Shown: piece by piece, positions 54,700 to 64,000 of the stretch
How positions within the stretch are numbered: the first letter of the stretch is position 1
Layout of the letters: every line of letters starts with the position of its first letter
Assembly: GCF_000835495.1 (NCBI RefSeq)
Contig: NW_015622548.1
Span: 372,001-436,000, forward strand
Direction: 5' to 3'
Source: Cladophialophora immunda
Lineage: Eukaryota; Ascomycota; Eurotiomycetes; Chaetothyriales; Herpotrichiellaceae
DNA length: 64,000 bases
Program-made: the position numbers and the translations under genes
The notes under the pieces: generated by a model
What the model saw: only the letters and a program-made list of their open reading frames with translations
Database searches by the model: none
Told to the model about the DNA's origin: nothing

Positions 54700-57365
54700 G
54701 CTCCGTCATGGCCTCGATAGGACCGTCTTCACATCCGAAATTCAGCATTTCCCCCCTGGCCGTGCCTGGAGTACCCTCAGCCTCTTATGAAATGGACAAT
54801 CTGGTATTGATGGTGGCAAGTGACTAGGCTGGAAGGGGCAATGGGCCGGCTAACATCTCGTGTGGTGGGTACGGGACATGCCGCCTTTCCAGAATCAATG
54901 GCACGATATTCTCATTCCACCCCCCAGAGCCCTAAGCGTCGCGTCGAGGACTTCGCACCATTCTCGAATGCCGTGGAAAGCAGTCGCGCCATTTTATCGA
55001 AGCCCCTAGAATGGTCACAAGACTCGAGTGATGCCCAGCCCACTGTGTCCTGTGCTTTTGGGGCGGGGCAGGGGTCTCGGATTCTTATGGATGCAGATGC
55101 CGACTACTTAGCAAAGAACTGTCTTGCGAGCACCGCCACTCAAGACAAGCACGGGGAATCCTTTCTTTATCCTGCGCCTCACCAGGTAATTTGTGCCTCG
55201 TTATATCAGAATCTAAAACTTTTTACTCGGAAGCAAGAGGCCCCGACGGGATGTTGGCAGGGGAAGAAACGACCGAATATCACTCAATACGGCCCGAGAC
55301 GCTTCCTGAAACCTTCAAAGCGGTGGTAGAAATGCGAAATCCTCGAGAATACTGTTACTGCGATGCACAGTCGGTCGACAGGTGTTGGCCAGCGACATGG
55401 ACATCTGAAAGCAGAAACAAATCCAGGATTGGATTCCTTTTTCCTCGTACTTGTAGGGGTTCGTGGATCGTTGTCCCACCAAACTGGACCCGCGGCAGGC
55501 GTTTCCTTCCAAATCCAACTTACCGGGAGCAGCGCCCAGCGACCAGAAATTGCCCAGAGAAAATCTGTCCTCTTCTGGCCTTGCATAGGGATATAATATG
55601 TATTTGTGGACACAGTGGCCATTGTTTTCGTTATCGAGTTCGCCGTTGACTGTGCCTGTGCCTGCACCTGGGGTTGCGGCAGCTCAGCCTAATCCCTAGC
55701 CACAGACAAGAAAGTGGAGAGGCAATGAACACCGAGGCCATTCTCGTAACGTCGTGTAAAGACCTGACAAGTCCAGGCTCCAGAACCCTTTTTTTCCTTC
55801 TCGGATCCTGCAGCTGGTGGGGCGCGCGATCAACGGTCGAACAGAATAGACAGGGAGCCCGTCGATCTCAACTGGGCGGATGAACGGAAGAGGTGCTCCA
55901 TCTGCTGTGCTATGCCCGAACCGGTGGGAGGAAAATTCTTCCCGAGCAGGTAACACCCAGGACTAACTCGTATTTGCGAGTCCCCATCCACCAGCAAAAC
56001 GGCACCAACAAATGTATTCGTAGGGATCCGGACTTGTTCCGCGATGCACTCACTGCCGGCTTTTCTCCCTGCCCCCCCTCCCCCCAAAGCGACCAAACCA
56101 TGGTCGAGACGCCACATTTTGTGCTTTCCTCGAATAAGCAGTCCCCGAAGTACGAGCCAGTCACCGGTCCCGCACGCAGACGGGTAAGGTTGGAGGTCTT
56201 TGTCCTGCGAAATGTTTCACCCGATGCTCGGCCGTGTTTACGCCTCCTTGCGTGGTGCGGGCTCGGGAATCTCGAAGTTTATGCAAACCCGAAGACAAAA
56301 GCCAAGATCAGATGCAGAGAGATCATGCGTTCAAGTGGGATCCCATTGACAATTGGCCTCAACACCCCCCAGCCCGTGCCTTTTCTTTTGGTAACTTGGT
56401 GTCTTGGGTATATGACTGGGGATCCGTCGAGGGGTCTTAACTCGGCAATGCGGGGCTCTCCAGAGGCAGAATCTGTTACTTGACCACCGCGACAAAACCC
56501 CCTATTGCACATCGTCCCTCTCGTCCGTATGGGATATTCGAGCATGTCATCTGATCGCATGCAACACGTGAGTCGATTTTGCCTGGCGACAATGCTACGT
56601 GAAGGGAATCCGGAACGCAGCCTCGCAGGGTCCTGGGGGGTGGCCCAAAATGTCGCATAGAAGGATTACATAATAAGATCTAGATTTAGGCTCGAGCGAC
56701 TATTTCCCATTGGCTGGCGAACCCTTACTCCGGGGTACTAGCGAGCAGTTTAGCGCAAAAGTCCATTCTGACGGGGGATTCGGGAGTATCACGGACTCCT
56801 CCGTACTCCGTACTCCGTCCCAGACCTGTCTATTGTAATATTAACTTGTACGGAGTACTCGGTATCCCTTTTTCGTCCAATCAACCACTCCCCCTGCCTA
56901 AGTTTCCCCGAGAGCATAACAAACGCTGATCGCCTTAGAGCCATTATTGCTGTGCAGTACCTACCTCGAGATGTTAGAAAGATATGACACTTTGCGTGCC
57001 TATGGTAGCACCCGCATTACTAAAAGTTGTCAGACCACCCGACTTCTAAGCTGCCCAGTCACCCAATATCACCTGATACTTCATGTTTAAACACTCAAGC
57101 TGGAGATGGCTTTTTTTTTTTTTTTTTTTTTACAAACAGACCTTCTTATCCACTGTTGTTCATCGGATAATCCCTCGAAAGCCATCAAGGTGCCTTGGGG
57201 ACCAATCCCGTATTTTCTGTGCGTCTGAGACATTTTATGCATACCTGGAGGGAAGGCCAAGGAGAAGTTGCTACGCTACCTTATCCCAAGATATCGCACC
57301 GCCACTGAGCTTAGCCTCACAAAAAAAAGCACCACTAGAACCTTTCATCTTGACCACATCAAACA
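54700..57365. other. Long gene-poor region
   Basis: About 2.7 kb. TACGGAGTAC/ACTCCGTA motifs cluster at 56800-56860, and a T21 run is at 57111-57131. No credible gene. Confidence 0.6.
57111..57131. repeat. Poly-T tract, 21 T
   Basis: Uninterrupted T run about 235 nt downstream of the ETF alpha stop codon. Confidence 0.95.
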
Positions 57366-58466
57366 TCATTGGGACTTCAATTTCTCCGTCAACTCAGGTA
57401 CCCTTTCAAACAGATCACCGACTAATCCCACATCCGCGACTTGGAAGATTGGCGCATCCGGATCCTTGTTGATACATGCAATGACTTTGCTGTCCTTCAT
57501 GCCAGCGAGATGTTGAATGGCGCCCGAAATTCCCACGGCCAAATATAGCTGAGGTGCGACATTCTTCCCTGTTTGGCCGACCTGTAAACTGTTGTCCGCA
57601 AAGCCGCTATCCACTGCCGCTCTCGAAGCCCCGATCGCCGCCCCCAGCGCATCTGCCAGCGGGGGCATTAACCGATCAAATTCTTCTTTGGATTTCAAGC
57701 CACGGCCGCCGGAGACGACCTTCTCGGCGGAAGCGAGTTCAGGGCGATCGGATTTTGTAAGGTTTTCAGAAATCCATTCCGTTGACGACTCAGTCTTGGG
57801 ATCGATGCCGTCCTCGACGCTAGCAGAACCGCCTTCTATCTCTGCAGGTGCAAAGGAGGTTTGACGCACTGTCAATAGTTTGGTGGGGTCGGTGCTCTGA
57901 ACCGTGAGGATGGCGTTGCCGGCGTATATAGGTCTGACAAACGCTATATCACATCAGCATCAGTGTCTTCTTTCCAGGGATGGGTGTAACTCACTGTCTT
58001 CGCCTTCGATATTCATAACATCCGAAATCTGTTGAACGTCCAGCAATGCCGCCAGCCTCGGGAGCAGACTCTTGCCAAACGCCGAATGCGCTGCAATCAC
58101 ATGCGTGTAGCCTCCTTTCTTGATATTCTCTAGCAGCAGCGGCGCCCAGTTCTCGGGCAACCCTCTGTCATATGCTTCATTCTCCACCGCGATGACCTTC
58201 TCCAATCCTTTGATTTTTGATGCTTCTTGTGCGACCGTCTTCGCCGATGTGCCGGCGATGAAGCCATGCACAGAGCCTCCGAGCTTTCCTCCTGCCGTGA
58301 CTGCCCCTAACGAGCCGCTGTTGAGTTTGCCATCCCTTTGCTCCAGGATGGCAAGTGTGGAAAGCAGTCGTGCGAGGGACGACGACTGGAAGTTGGATGA
58401 AAGGGCGCTGGGAGTAGACTGGGCGCGAATTGCTCGCAGGGCGGATTGTCCAGCTATTGATAACAT
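57366..58466 (-). CDS. etfA: Electron transfer flavoprotein alpha subunit, mitochondrial
   Basis: Exons on the minus strand: 58466-57995 and 57943-57366, giving 349 aa. With ETF beta it takes electrons from acyl-CoA and related dehydrogenases and passes them to ETF:ubiquinone oxidoreductase in the mitochondrial matrix. Residues about 1-33 are a basic, Ser-rich presequence ([18 protein letters not shown]). Domain I follows ([15 protein letters not shown]...). The FAD domain is complete: [51 protein letters not shown] and [22 protein letters not shown]. The spliced junction [14 protein letters not shown] is a family block, confirming the 51-nt intron. Confidence 0.96.
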
Positions 58467-59157
58467 GGTTGGAAAGGGCGGCGCTCTCCTGCTGGAGGAG
58501 CAGAGACGAGGGGAGATTAATGAGTGACGCTGGAAGACCAGAGGAAATGTCGTGTTGGTGAATTCGGCGTCGCGGTCTTTAATTCGGTGATTGACGTCTT
58601 CGACTAACGGAGCCGCTCAAGCTTCGACCCTCGACCTCGGGACTTCCAGGGTTTACGCGAGTTTCTCCCGAAGGCAAGCGCAGGCAAACAGTCCGATGTC
58701 GGGAAACATGTTCCGCAGTCCAACCTCGACTTCAAGCATCCTATGGACTATTTGTCGCAGTTGTTGCAGACTACAGCGACAGTTAGGATTGAAGGGGAAG
58801 AGTGTTCGAAAATACATTCTGCATTGCTTCTGCTCGACCATATTTGCCCACTTCTTGCTCCAACTTCACCCATCGGAGCTCAGCTTGGCATTGTTCTCAA
58901 TAGTGATATGAAAGACAACAAACCCCGGATTCCCTATCACAGATGAAAGACGCTGATGTCTGGTTTCCTTTCGCTATGCATGACGCTGAACGCTAGACAA
59001 GGGACGACAGCCTGTCGTGTACAGAGACGATTGCACAGACATGCAACCCAAAAAAAGACACATTAGGAAATCATACTCGGTAGACAAGCTGCAATCCCAA
59101 CCCCGTCATACGGCTTCTCTCTCTGGCCATCTTGGAAGCATAATGTCTAGGCATCGT
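58467..59157. other. Intergenic
   Basis: Promoter of ETF alpha and 3' flank of the FHA gene. No gene seen. Confidence 0.6.
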
Positions 59158-60695
59158 CTATTTGGGCTTCCGCCAGAAGTATTGCTATCATGCGTCAGTT
59201 CAGTGCTGTCCGAACACTGCGAGGCGGGAGAGGTTACCTTGTGCTGTTTGCGGCATGCTCGCAAGCCTGGCTTCCGCAAATCATTGACGACAGCTTCCTT
59301 TCTCTTCTCATCCTCATCTTGATCTGGAATGTAATAAAACTCGCTTTCGAGGGGCTTGCCCGCCGCGTCTTTTCCTTCCCTGGCAACTTCGCCGATGCAC
59401 GCTGTTTCACGGATGAGCTTTCGGATCTCGTCAATGGACAAAGCACCAGCCTCGCGTGGAAGGTGGCTTAAAATGGTGGATAGTGGAGTCGAGGACAACC
59501 TCGAGAATGCGAGCTGATTGATAATGTGACCCTGCACGTCAAATTCCGGGTCTTTCATTTTAGGTGAGCTCAGAGCATCGCTGGACGGCAGGGGCTCCGT
59601 GTGAGAGGACCGCGTACTTGGTGCAGAATCACTAGGGAAGGGCGAATCTCCAGCGGAGACTGATGCCATCCGTGGCAGCAAATTTGCACCAAATGGTCCA
59701 AAGGAATGAATAATGGGATCGTTTTCTTCGTCATTGTCCGAAAACTCTTCGGCAGACAACGAAGCACTGTTCTCCTGCGAGGTTCCAGGCTGTCCGAAGT
59801 TCTGTGACAGTGTTTGTGTGGACTGTGATACTTCAGCACCGGTGACCGTTCCACTGCTCTCGTTGGTTGGTTCGGGGTCTTCATATATTTCGACGGTGGC
59901 TGGAGGAAGCGGCGGTGAAGAAGGCATTACAGCTCGTACAGCAGGTGACGGGGAGACGGGTGAAGAAAGGCGTCGTCGAACTTGCATCGGACTTGGGCTT
60001 GGTGGTGTTGAATGGCGCAGCATGGCCCGTTGGCGTTTGGCAGGAGAATTATCCTCCTCCTCGTCTTCAGATAAGAAGACGCCCAGGTGAGGTTTTGGAG
60101 GCCAGTCCACCACGACGCGACTGTCATGTACGTCAATCATGATTTCTGAGTCTCTAAGGTTGGACGAGAATGTCTCTCCCTTCTTGACCTCGTACACCTG
60201 GCCCTTGCAGTGTATCTTGATACCATTCCAGCCAGTACATGTAATTTCCACACGATCACGCTCAAGACGCGAACCTGCAGGTTTGTAGCAGGCTTCCACG
60301 TGGACTCGGGATATCAGACGATTCGAGGAGAATTGGTAGTCGCAGGAAGCGCTGGATCTTCCCATACGCGTTACCTTACCGTCGGCTTGCAGTTGGATGG
60401 AGGGAACAGCACCGAGAGGAGTCCGTTCAGCAAGGGTAGAAGAAGTCCTTGGAAGGCTAGGTCGGGGTTTGGCTACACGTGCTGGCGAGGATGATAGAAT
60501 AGCGGTAGACGAAGTAGGTACAGGCGTGGGATAATTCGTGTGTTCGTCCAGGGCATCTCGATTTCGTTTGAGGGGTCTCGGTAGGGCGGGTGACGAAGAG
60601 AGTGGTTCGAAGGCGGGAAGTAGTGATGTCGCTTGTCTTTTCGGGCGTGGAGAGGGCGAGATGACCGTCTCTGCGAGGGTGGTCGAGGGAGACAT
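59158..60695 (-). CDS. FHA-domain protein, Tos4/Plm2 type
   Basis: Exons on the minus strand: 60695-59238 and 59184-59158, giving 494 aa. A Ser/Pro-rich N-terminus is followed by an FHA domain at about 98-205 with GRSSASCDY, the SRVH phosphothreonine-binding loop and GWNGIKIHCKG. Tos4 and Plm2 are G1/S-expressed nuclear proteins that bind promoters or histone deacetylase complexes; I infer a similar role. The acidic, Ser-rich middle is disordered. Near the C-terminus lies a conserved block (NDLRKPGLRACRKQHK) that runs, after a 53-nt intron with ACTGACG branch, into a 27-nt last exon coding QYFWRKPK. Reading through that intron would give a longer, non-conserved tail. Confidence 0.9.
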
Positions 60696-61732
60696 GGTCT
60701 CCTGGCGTTGCAGTGCCCAGCTACCTTGGAGGCGCGGTCGCTGGGGGGGAGGAGATGGACCAGCTCAAAAGCGCGTCCTCGGCAGAGGTACGGGGCTCAG
60801 CGGGACAGATCTGCTCATGGGAGGTTCAGCAGACAAGCAGACAAGAGGGAAGAAGAAGAACACCCAGTCGAGAATGCAGCTGGCCACGAAAGAGGTCAAA
60901 GGCTCAAGAGAGGTTGGACATTGAAAAGGTGCTGGAATGGATGGATCGAGGGCAACTCACGCGATGTGGATTGGAGAAATGACACCCGAATGGCAGATGT
61001 GGAGTGGCCCAAGTCGACGTTCTCGCGCCAGCATTTTTCGGACGCCACTAACTGCTCATGACACGCACGAGGAGCGCGTCTGCCACCGATCCTCGAGAGA
61101 TTCGCTCACGGTCGGCCCAATACCGCCATCTCGAGATTATGGGGGGCGTGTAAATGTGGGATTTATTGAGGAGGGAGGAGTGCAGATGTGAGAAAAGGGC
61201 TCGTTAGCTGGCAGACATGTCGTTGGCCACATTCTACGCTAGAGTTACATTGCATGTTTGCCCTCCTCATGCACCTACTATCTGCCATCTACTACTCGGT
61301 ATACATTGACGAGATGCCAGGGAATGATACCGCCGATAGTGCTGCTGGCACCAGTCGACTGGTCGTCATCGTAGTAAAATGTACCTGTATCTATCGCTGA
61401 ACACATATCAATCACTGCGGTGCTCGATCTCAACCGAGCTTGCCATTCTGCATTGCCCATCCCAGCCGGCTCATCGGCTGTGGGCGGGATGATCATGGGA
61501 GAAAGTTGGCGAGGCGTCGTGATTGATGAGCGAGGGAAATGACAATTGGAGAGGAGGCACTAGGCCCAGATCGAGGAAGGTCAGCCGAGCGAGATTCGAA
61601 TTTTCCCCACACTGCGAGTCGGTGGCAGCAAGTCGCTGGAACTTTTTTTCTCCATGCGCCTGTGCAAGAAAACATCGACTCGACAAAAAGACAACGACAC
61701 ACCACGCAAAAGACGCACACGCAACCTGGACA
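60696..61732. other. Divergent promoter region
   Basis: About 1 kb between the FHA gene and the L1-domain gene, transcribed away from each other. No gene seen. Confidence 0.6.
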
Positions 61733-62942
61733 ATGGCTGCTGTGGCCAAGGTGACAACCACTGCTATCTCCAAGCAGTCCCAACCCACTCCCTACCAGCT
61801 CGATCCTGACCAGGTATGCATGCAACCCCCGACCGTCCCGAATAGCTTTCTCTAACGCCTTTCCCCTGCAGACCCTCAAAGCCTCCCGGGCCTTGCTACA
61901 GCATATTCAGGCAGAAACCAAGCGCTTGCAGCAGGCCTCTTCCAAAAAGAGTCTCCTAGCCGCTTCTGACTCCGATTCAGAGGACGATGCCGCCGCCGAC
62001 GCTACGGCCCCGATTTGGCTCACCCTCACTACCAAACAACATATCGTGGACAAGAACCGTCTTAAGCCCAGCAAAATTGCCGTCCCACATCCCCTCAACA
62101 CATCGCCAGACCTTCGGATATGTCTCATTACCACCGATCCCCAACGAGCAGTGAAAAACGTGGTGGCTGACGCTTCATTTCCCCAACATCTCAAGTCTCG
62201 AATCTCTCGAATAATCGGATATACCAAGCTCAAGGCGAGGTACAAGACATTTGAACAACTGAGAGAACTGCTCTCTGAACATGACCTCTTCCTCGCTGAC
62301 GACCGCATCGTCACTCGTCTGCCAGCAATCCTGGGCAAAGTCTTTTACAAAGGAACCTCAAAAAGGCCCATCCCTATCATGATTGCTGACCCAAGGCGAG
62401 ACAAGATGAACAAGCCGCAAACGTCAAAGGAAGGCGGTGGCGCTGCTCCCACCTCGCCAGCAGCGCTGGCCAAAGAAATCGAAAAAGCGATCAATGCTGT
62501 TCCTGTCAGCCTGCGACCTGGTACACTCGTCGCCGTGCGAGTCGGCCTTTCCTCATTTAAGCCGGAGCAGCTGTCAGAAAATATTTCAACCATTGTTTCA
62601 AGGTTGATCGAAAAGCACGTTGTGAAAGGATGGAGGAATGTAAGAGGCATTCACATAAAAGGTCAATCTTCGTTCGCAGTGCCCATATGGTTGGCAGACG
62701 ACCTGTGGACCGAGCACGACGATATAATCACCGCGACCAACGACAATGAAGAGGATATCCAGCAAGGACAGAAGCGAAAGCGGCATGCAGCGAGCACAAT
62801 AGGCCCCCAGGCTGGCTCTCGGAAGCGTCTGAAGGAAGACGAAAGAAAGAATGGAAAGTCCGTGGCTGATCAAGAGGCCGCTCGGGCACGGAAAAGCAAA
62901 CTGGCTGCTCAGAAAGCGAAGGTGTTTGAGGAGCAAGTCTAA
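61733..62942 (+). CDS. Ribosomal L1-domain protein (Utp30/Cic1 type)
   Basis: Exons 61733-61813 and 61872-62942 give 383 aa. The L1-like domain spans about 55-290: PIWLTLTTKQHIVDKNRLKPSKI, ICLITTDPQRAVKNVV, IIGYTKLKARYKTFEQLR and FLADDRIVTRLPAILGKVFY are typical of nucleolar L1-domain proteins. Yeast relatives Cic1 and Utp30 act in pre-60S and small-subunit assembly; I cannot choose between them. The C-terminus is basic (QKRKRH, SRKRLKEDERKN), suited to nucleolar location and RNA contact. The intron has a CTAAC branch site. Confidence 0.92.
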
Positions 62943-63405
62943 GCCACGACCATGGCACACACGTGGAGGGCTGTCATGAATTTCATAGAGCGGCAGACAG
63001 AACCGTACCTAATGAGTAAGTGTCTGAAGTCACTCCAGTGGACAGTGTCATAAAGCGGACTATGATAAACAAGGCCGCTTTTACTTGCAGGTTCCATTCT
63101 CCGGGGACCGCTGCTGGCTGGCTGGCTCGTAAGGCTCGTAAGGGCTCGTAAGGGCTCTTGGCACCCATCATCGGGGCGGGCTTGAGCCAGCCCGATCCAG
63201 GCTTGGGTGAAAACATAATATTGCCCCTCCAACTGAATATCCCTGGAAAGTGATTCATTCACCCATCCGGTGCGCAACCGTACAGTGACGAACGCGTAGT
63301 GACATCTGCCGTTCGGTTTACAGTGCAGGATTCCTGCAGCTCCTCTGCTCCTTCTCCTGTCGTCATGCGAGCGTCAGGATCCTCTTTACAAAACCGCGGG
63401 CCGTC
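62943..63405. other. Intergenic with short tandem repeat
   Basis: Carries a small tandem array of GGCTCGTAAG units near 63120-63155. Otherwise nothing seen. Confidence 0.65.
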
Positions 63406-64000
63406 ATGGACCGCAAGCGCAAGAGTAGGCTCACTCCGTTGCGTTGGGAGACCGCACACTGACAATCGGATCTCAGGAGAACTACGTGACCTAAATTTGC
63501 GCGTCTGGGCAGGCGCAAAGGGTACACATCCGTGTCGCGCCAGATGGGACCGACTCTAGCTGACACAAGCCGCAGATGTCTACGAAGTAGCAAACTCACT
63601 CGATTCGTCACTGAAGAAGAACACGGCGTTTATTAAACGACTCCGAACCGGGCTATCGTCTGCTGCACAAGACACCTTTCTGTCAGAGATCCGCACGCTG
63701 TCCCTCCAAAAGTACCTGTCCGAGATCACGACGGCCACAGCTGAAGGATTGGGTAGGCTCAAGACTGCGAGTGAGATTGCCACGGGTATCGAGGTTGTCA
63801 GTGCCCTACACCAAAGATTTGGACCCCAAGAGTTTACCAAGCAGCTGGCATGGCTTTTGGGCAAGGGTTTGACAACTCCGGACAAGGCTCAGGTGAAATT
63901 GTGGAGTCAGGAGGTCCGCGAACGTGAAGAGAAGGAGCGCCTGGTCCGACACCGAGTTCTCCTTCGCGTCGTCACTGAATTCTGGCTGTGCGGTATTCTT
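63406..64000 (+). CDS. upf2: Nonsense-mediated decay factor UPF2/NMD2 (5' part, runs off window)
   Basis: Exons 63406-63424, 63477-63521 and 63576 to the end. The first two exons are tiny (19 and 45 nt) and assemble MDRKRKRELRDLNLRVWAG. The third encodes DVYEVANSLDSSLKKNTAFIKRLR...LQKYLSEITTA, the start of the first MIF4G domain, which is diagnostic of UPF2. UPF2 bridges UPF1 and UPF3 in nonsense-mediated mRNA decay in the cytoplasm. Both introns (52 and 54 nt) have matching phases, and the second has an AGCTGAC branch. The last part of the window is still inside the MIF4G region; the C-terminus is not visible. Confidence 0.93.

Noticed and set aside
54820..56483. Several plus-strand frames of 150-200 codons
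   Set aside because: Residue composition is random-like, with no motifs or conserved blocks.
1..64000. CRISPR arrays, prophage, transposase or repeat-induced mutation blocks
   Set aside because: Nuclear fungal DNA; no spacer-repeat array, transposase motif, LTR pair or strongly AT-biased block seen.

Overview
The window is nuclear DNA of a filamentous ascomycete (Pezizomycotina). Genes carry short GT-AG introns of about 45-150 nt with CTRAC-like branch points. The gene families are typical of that group: Zn2Cys6 factors, GH72 glucanosyltransferase, NCS1 and MFS permeases, UstYa-family proteins. I cannot place it more finely from sequence alone. All exon models were built by hand from reading frame, splice signals and family conservation.

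Left part (1-4.1 kb): the 3' part of a C2H2/fungal_trans transcription factor, then a DUF1771-Smr protein.

5.6-13.8 kb is the highlight: an apparently undescribed fungal RiPP (dikaritin-like) gene cluster. A minus-strand gene (5585-6686) encodes a secreted 286-aa precursor with five repeats of a Cys-Cys/Tyr core, consensus GNCCSxQxxYxQPKR. Each core ends in a kexin KR site and the cores are separated by acidic Pro-Glu spacers. Each core is interrupted at the same codon by a phase-1 intron. Next to it, all on the plus strand, are four single-pass membrane proteins. Two are canonical UstYa-family (DUF3328) proteins with paired HxxHC motifs. Two belong to a divergent group with an extra Cys block and the same paired motif; one of these has lost a cysteine. 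An NCS1 permease follows.

17-31 kb is mostly housekeeping: glutamate-cysteine ligase, complex I subunit NDUFB7, an alkyltransferase, a GH72 GPI enzyme, a GPI Ser/Thr-rich protein and an SDR oxidoreductase. 31-41 kb holds a small Zn2Cys6 protein, an orphan coiled-coil protein, an MCT-like MFS transporter and a small conserved protein, separated by long gene-poor stretches.

43.8-54.7 kb holds a mirror-image transcription-factor quartet: Zn2Cys6(+), bHLH(+), bHLH(-), Zn2Cys6(-). The two Zn2Cys6 genes share identical internal exon lengths, which suggests an old inverted duplication of a two-gene regulatory module.

57-64 kb: ETF alpha, an FHA protein (Tos4/Plm2 type), a ribosomal-L1-domain nucleolar protein, and the 5' end of UPF2/NMD2 running off the window.
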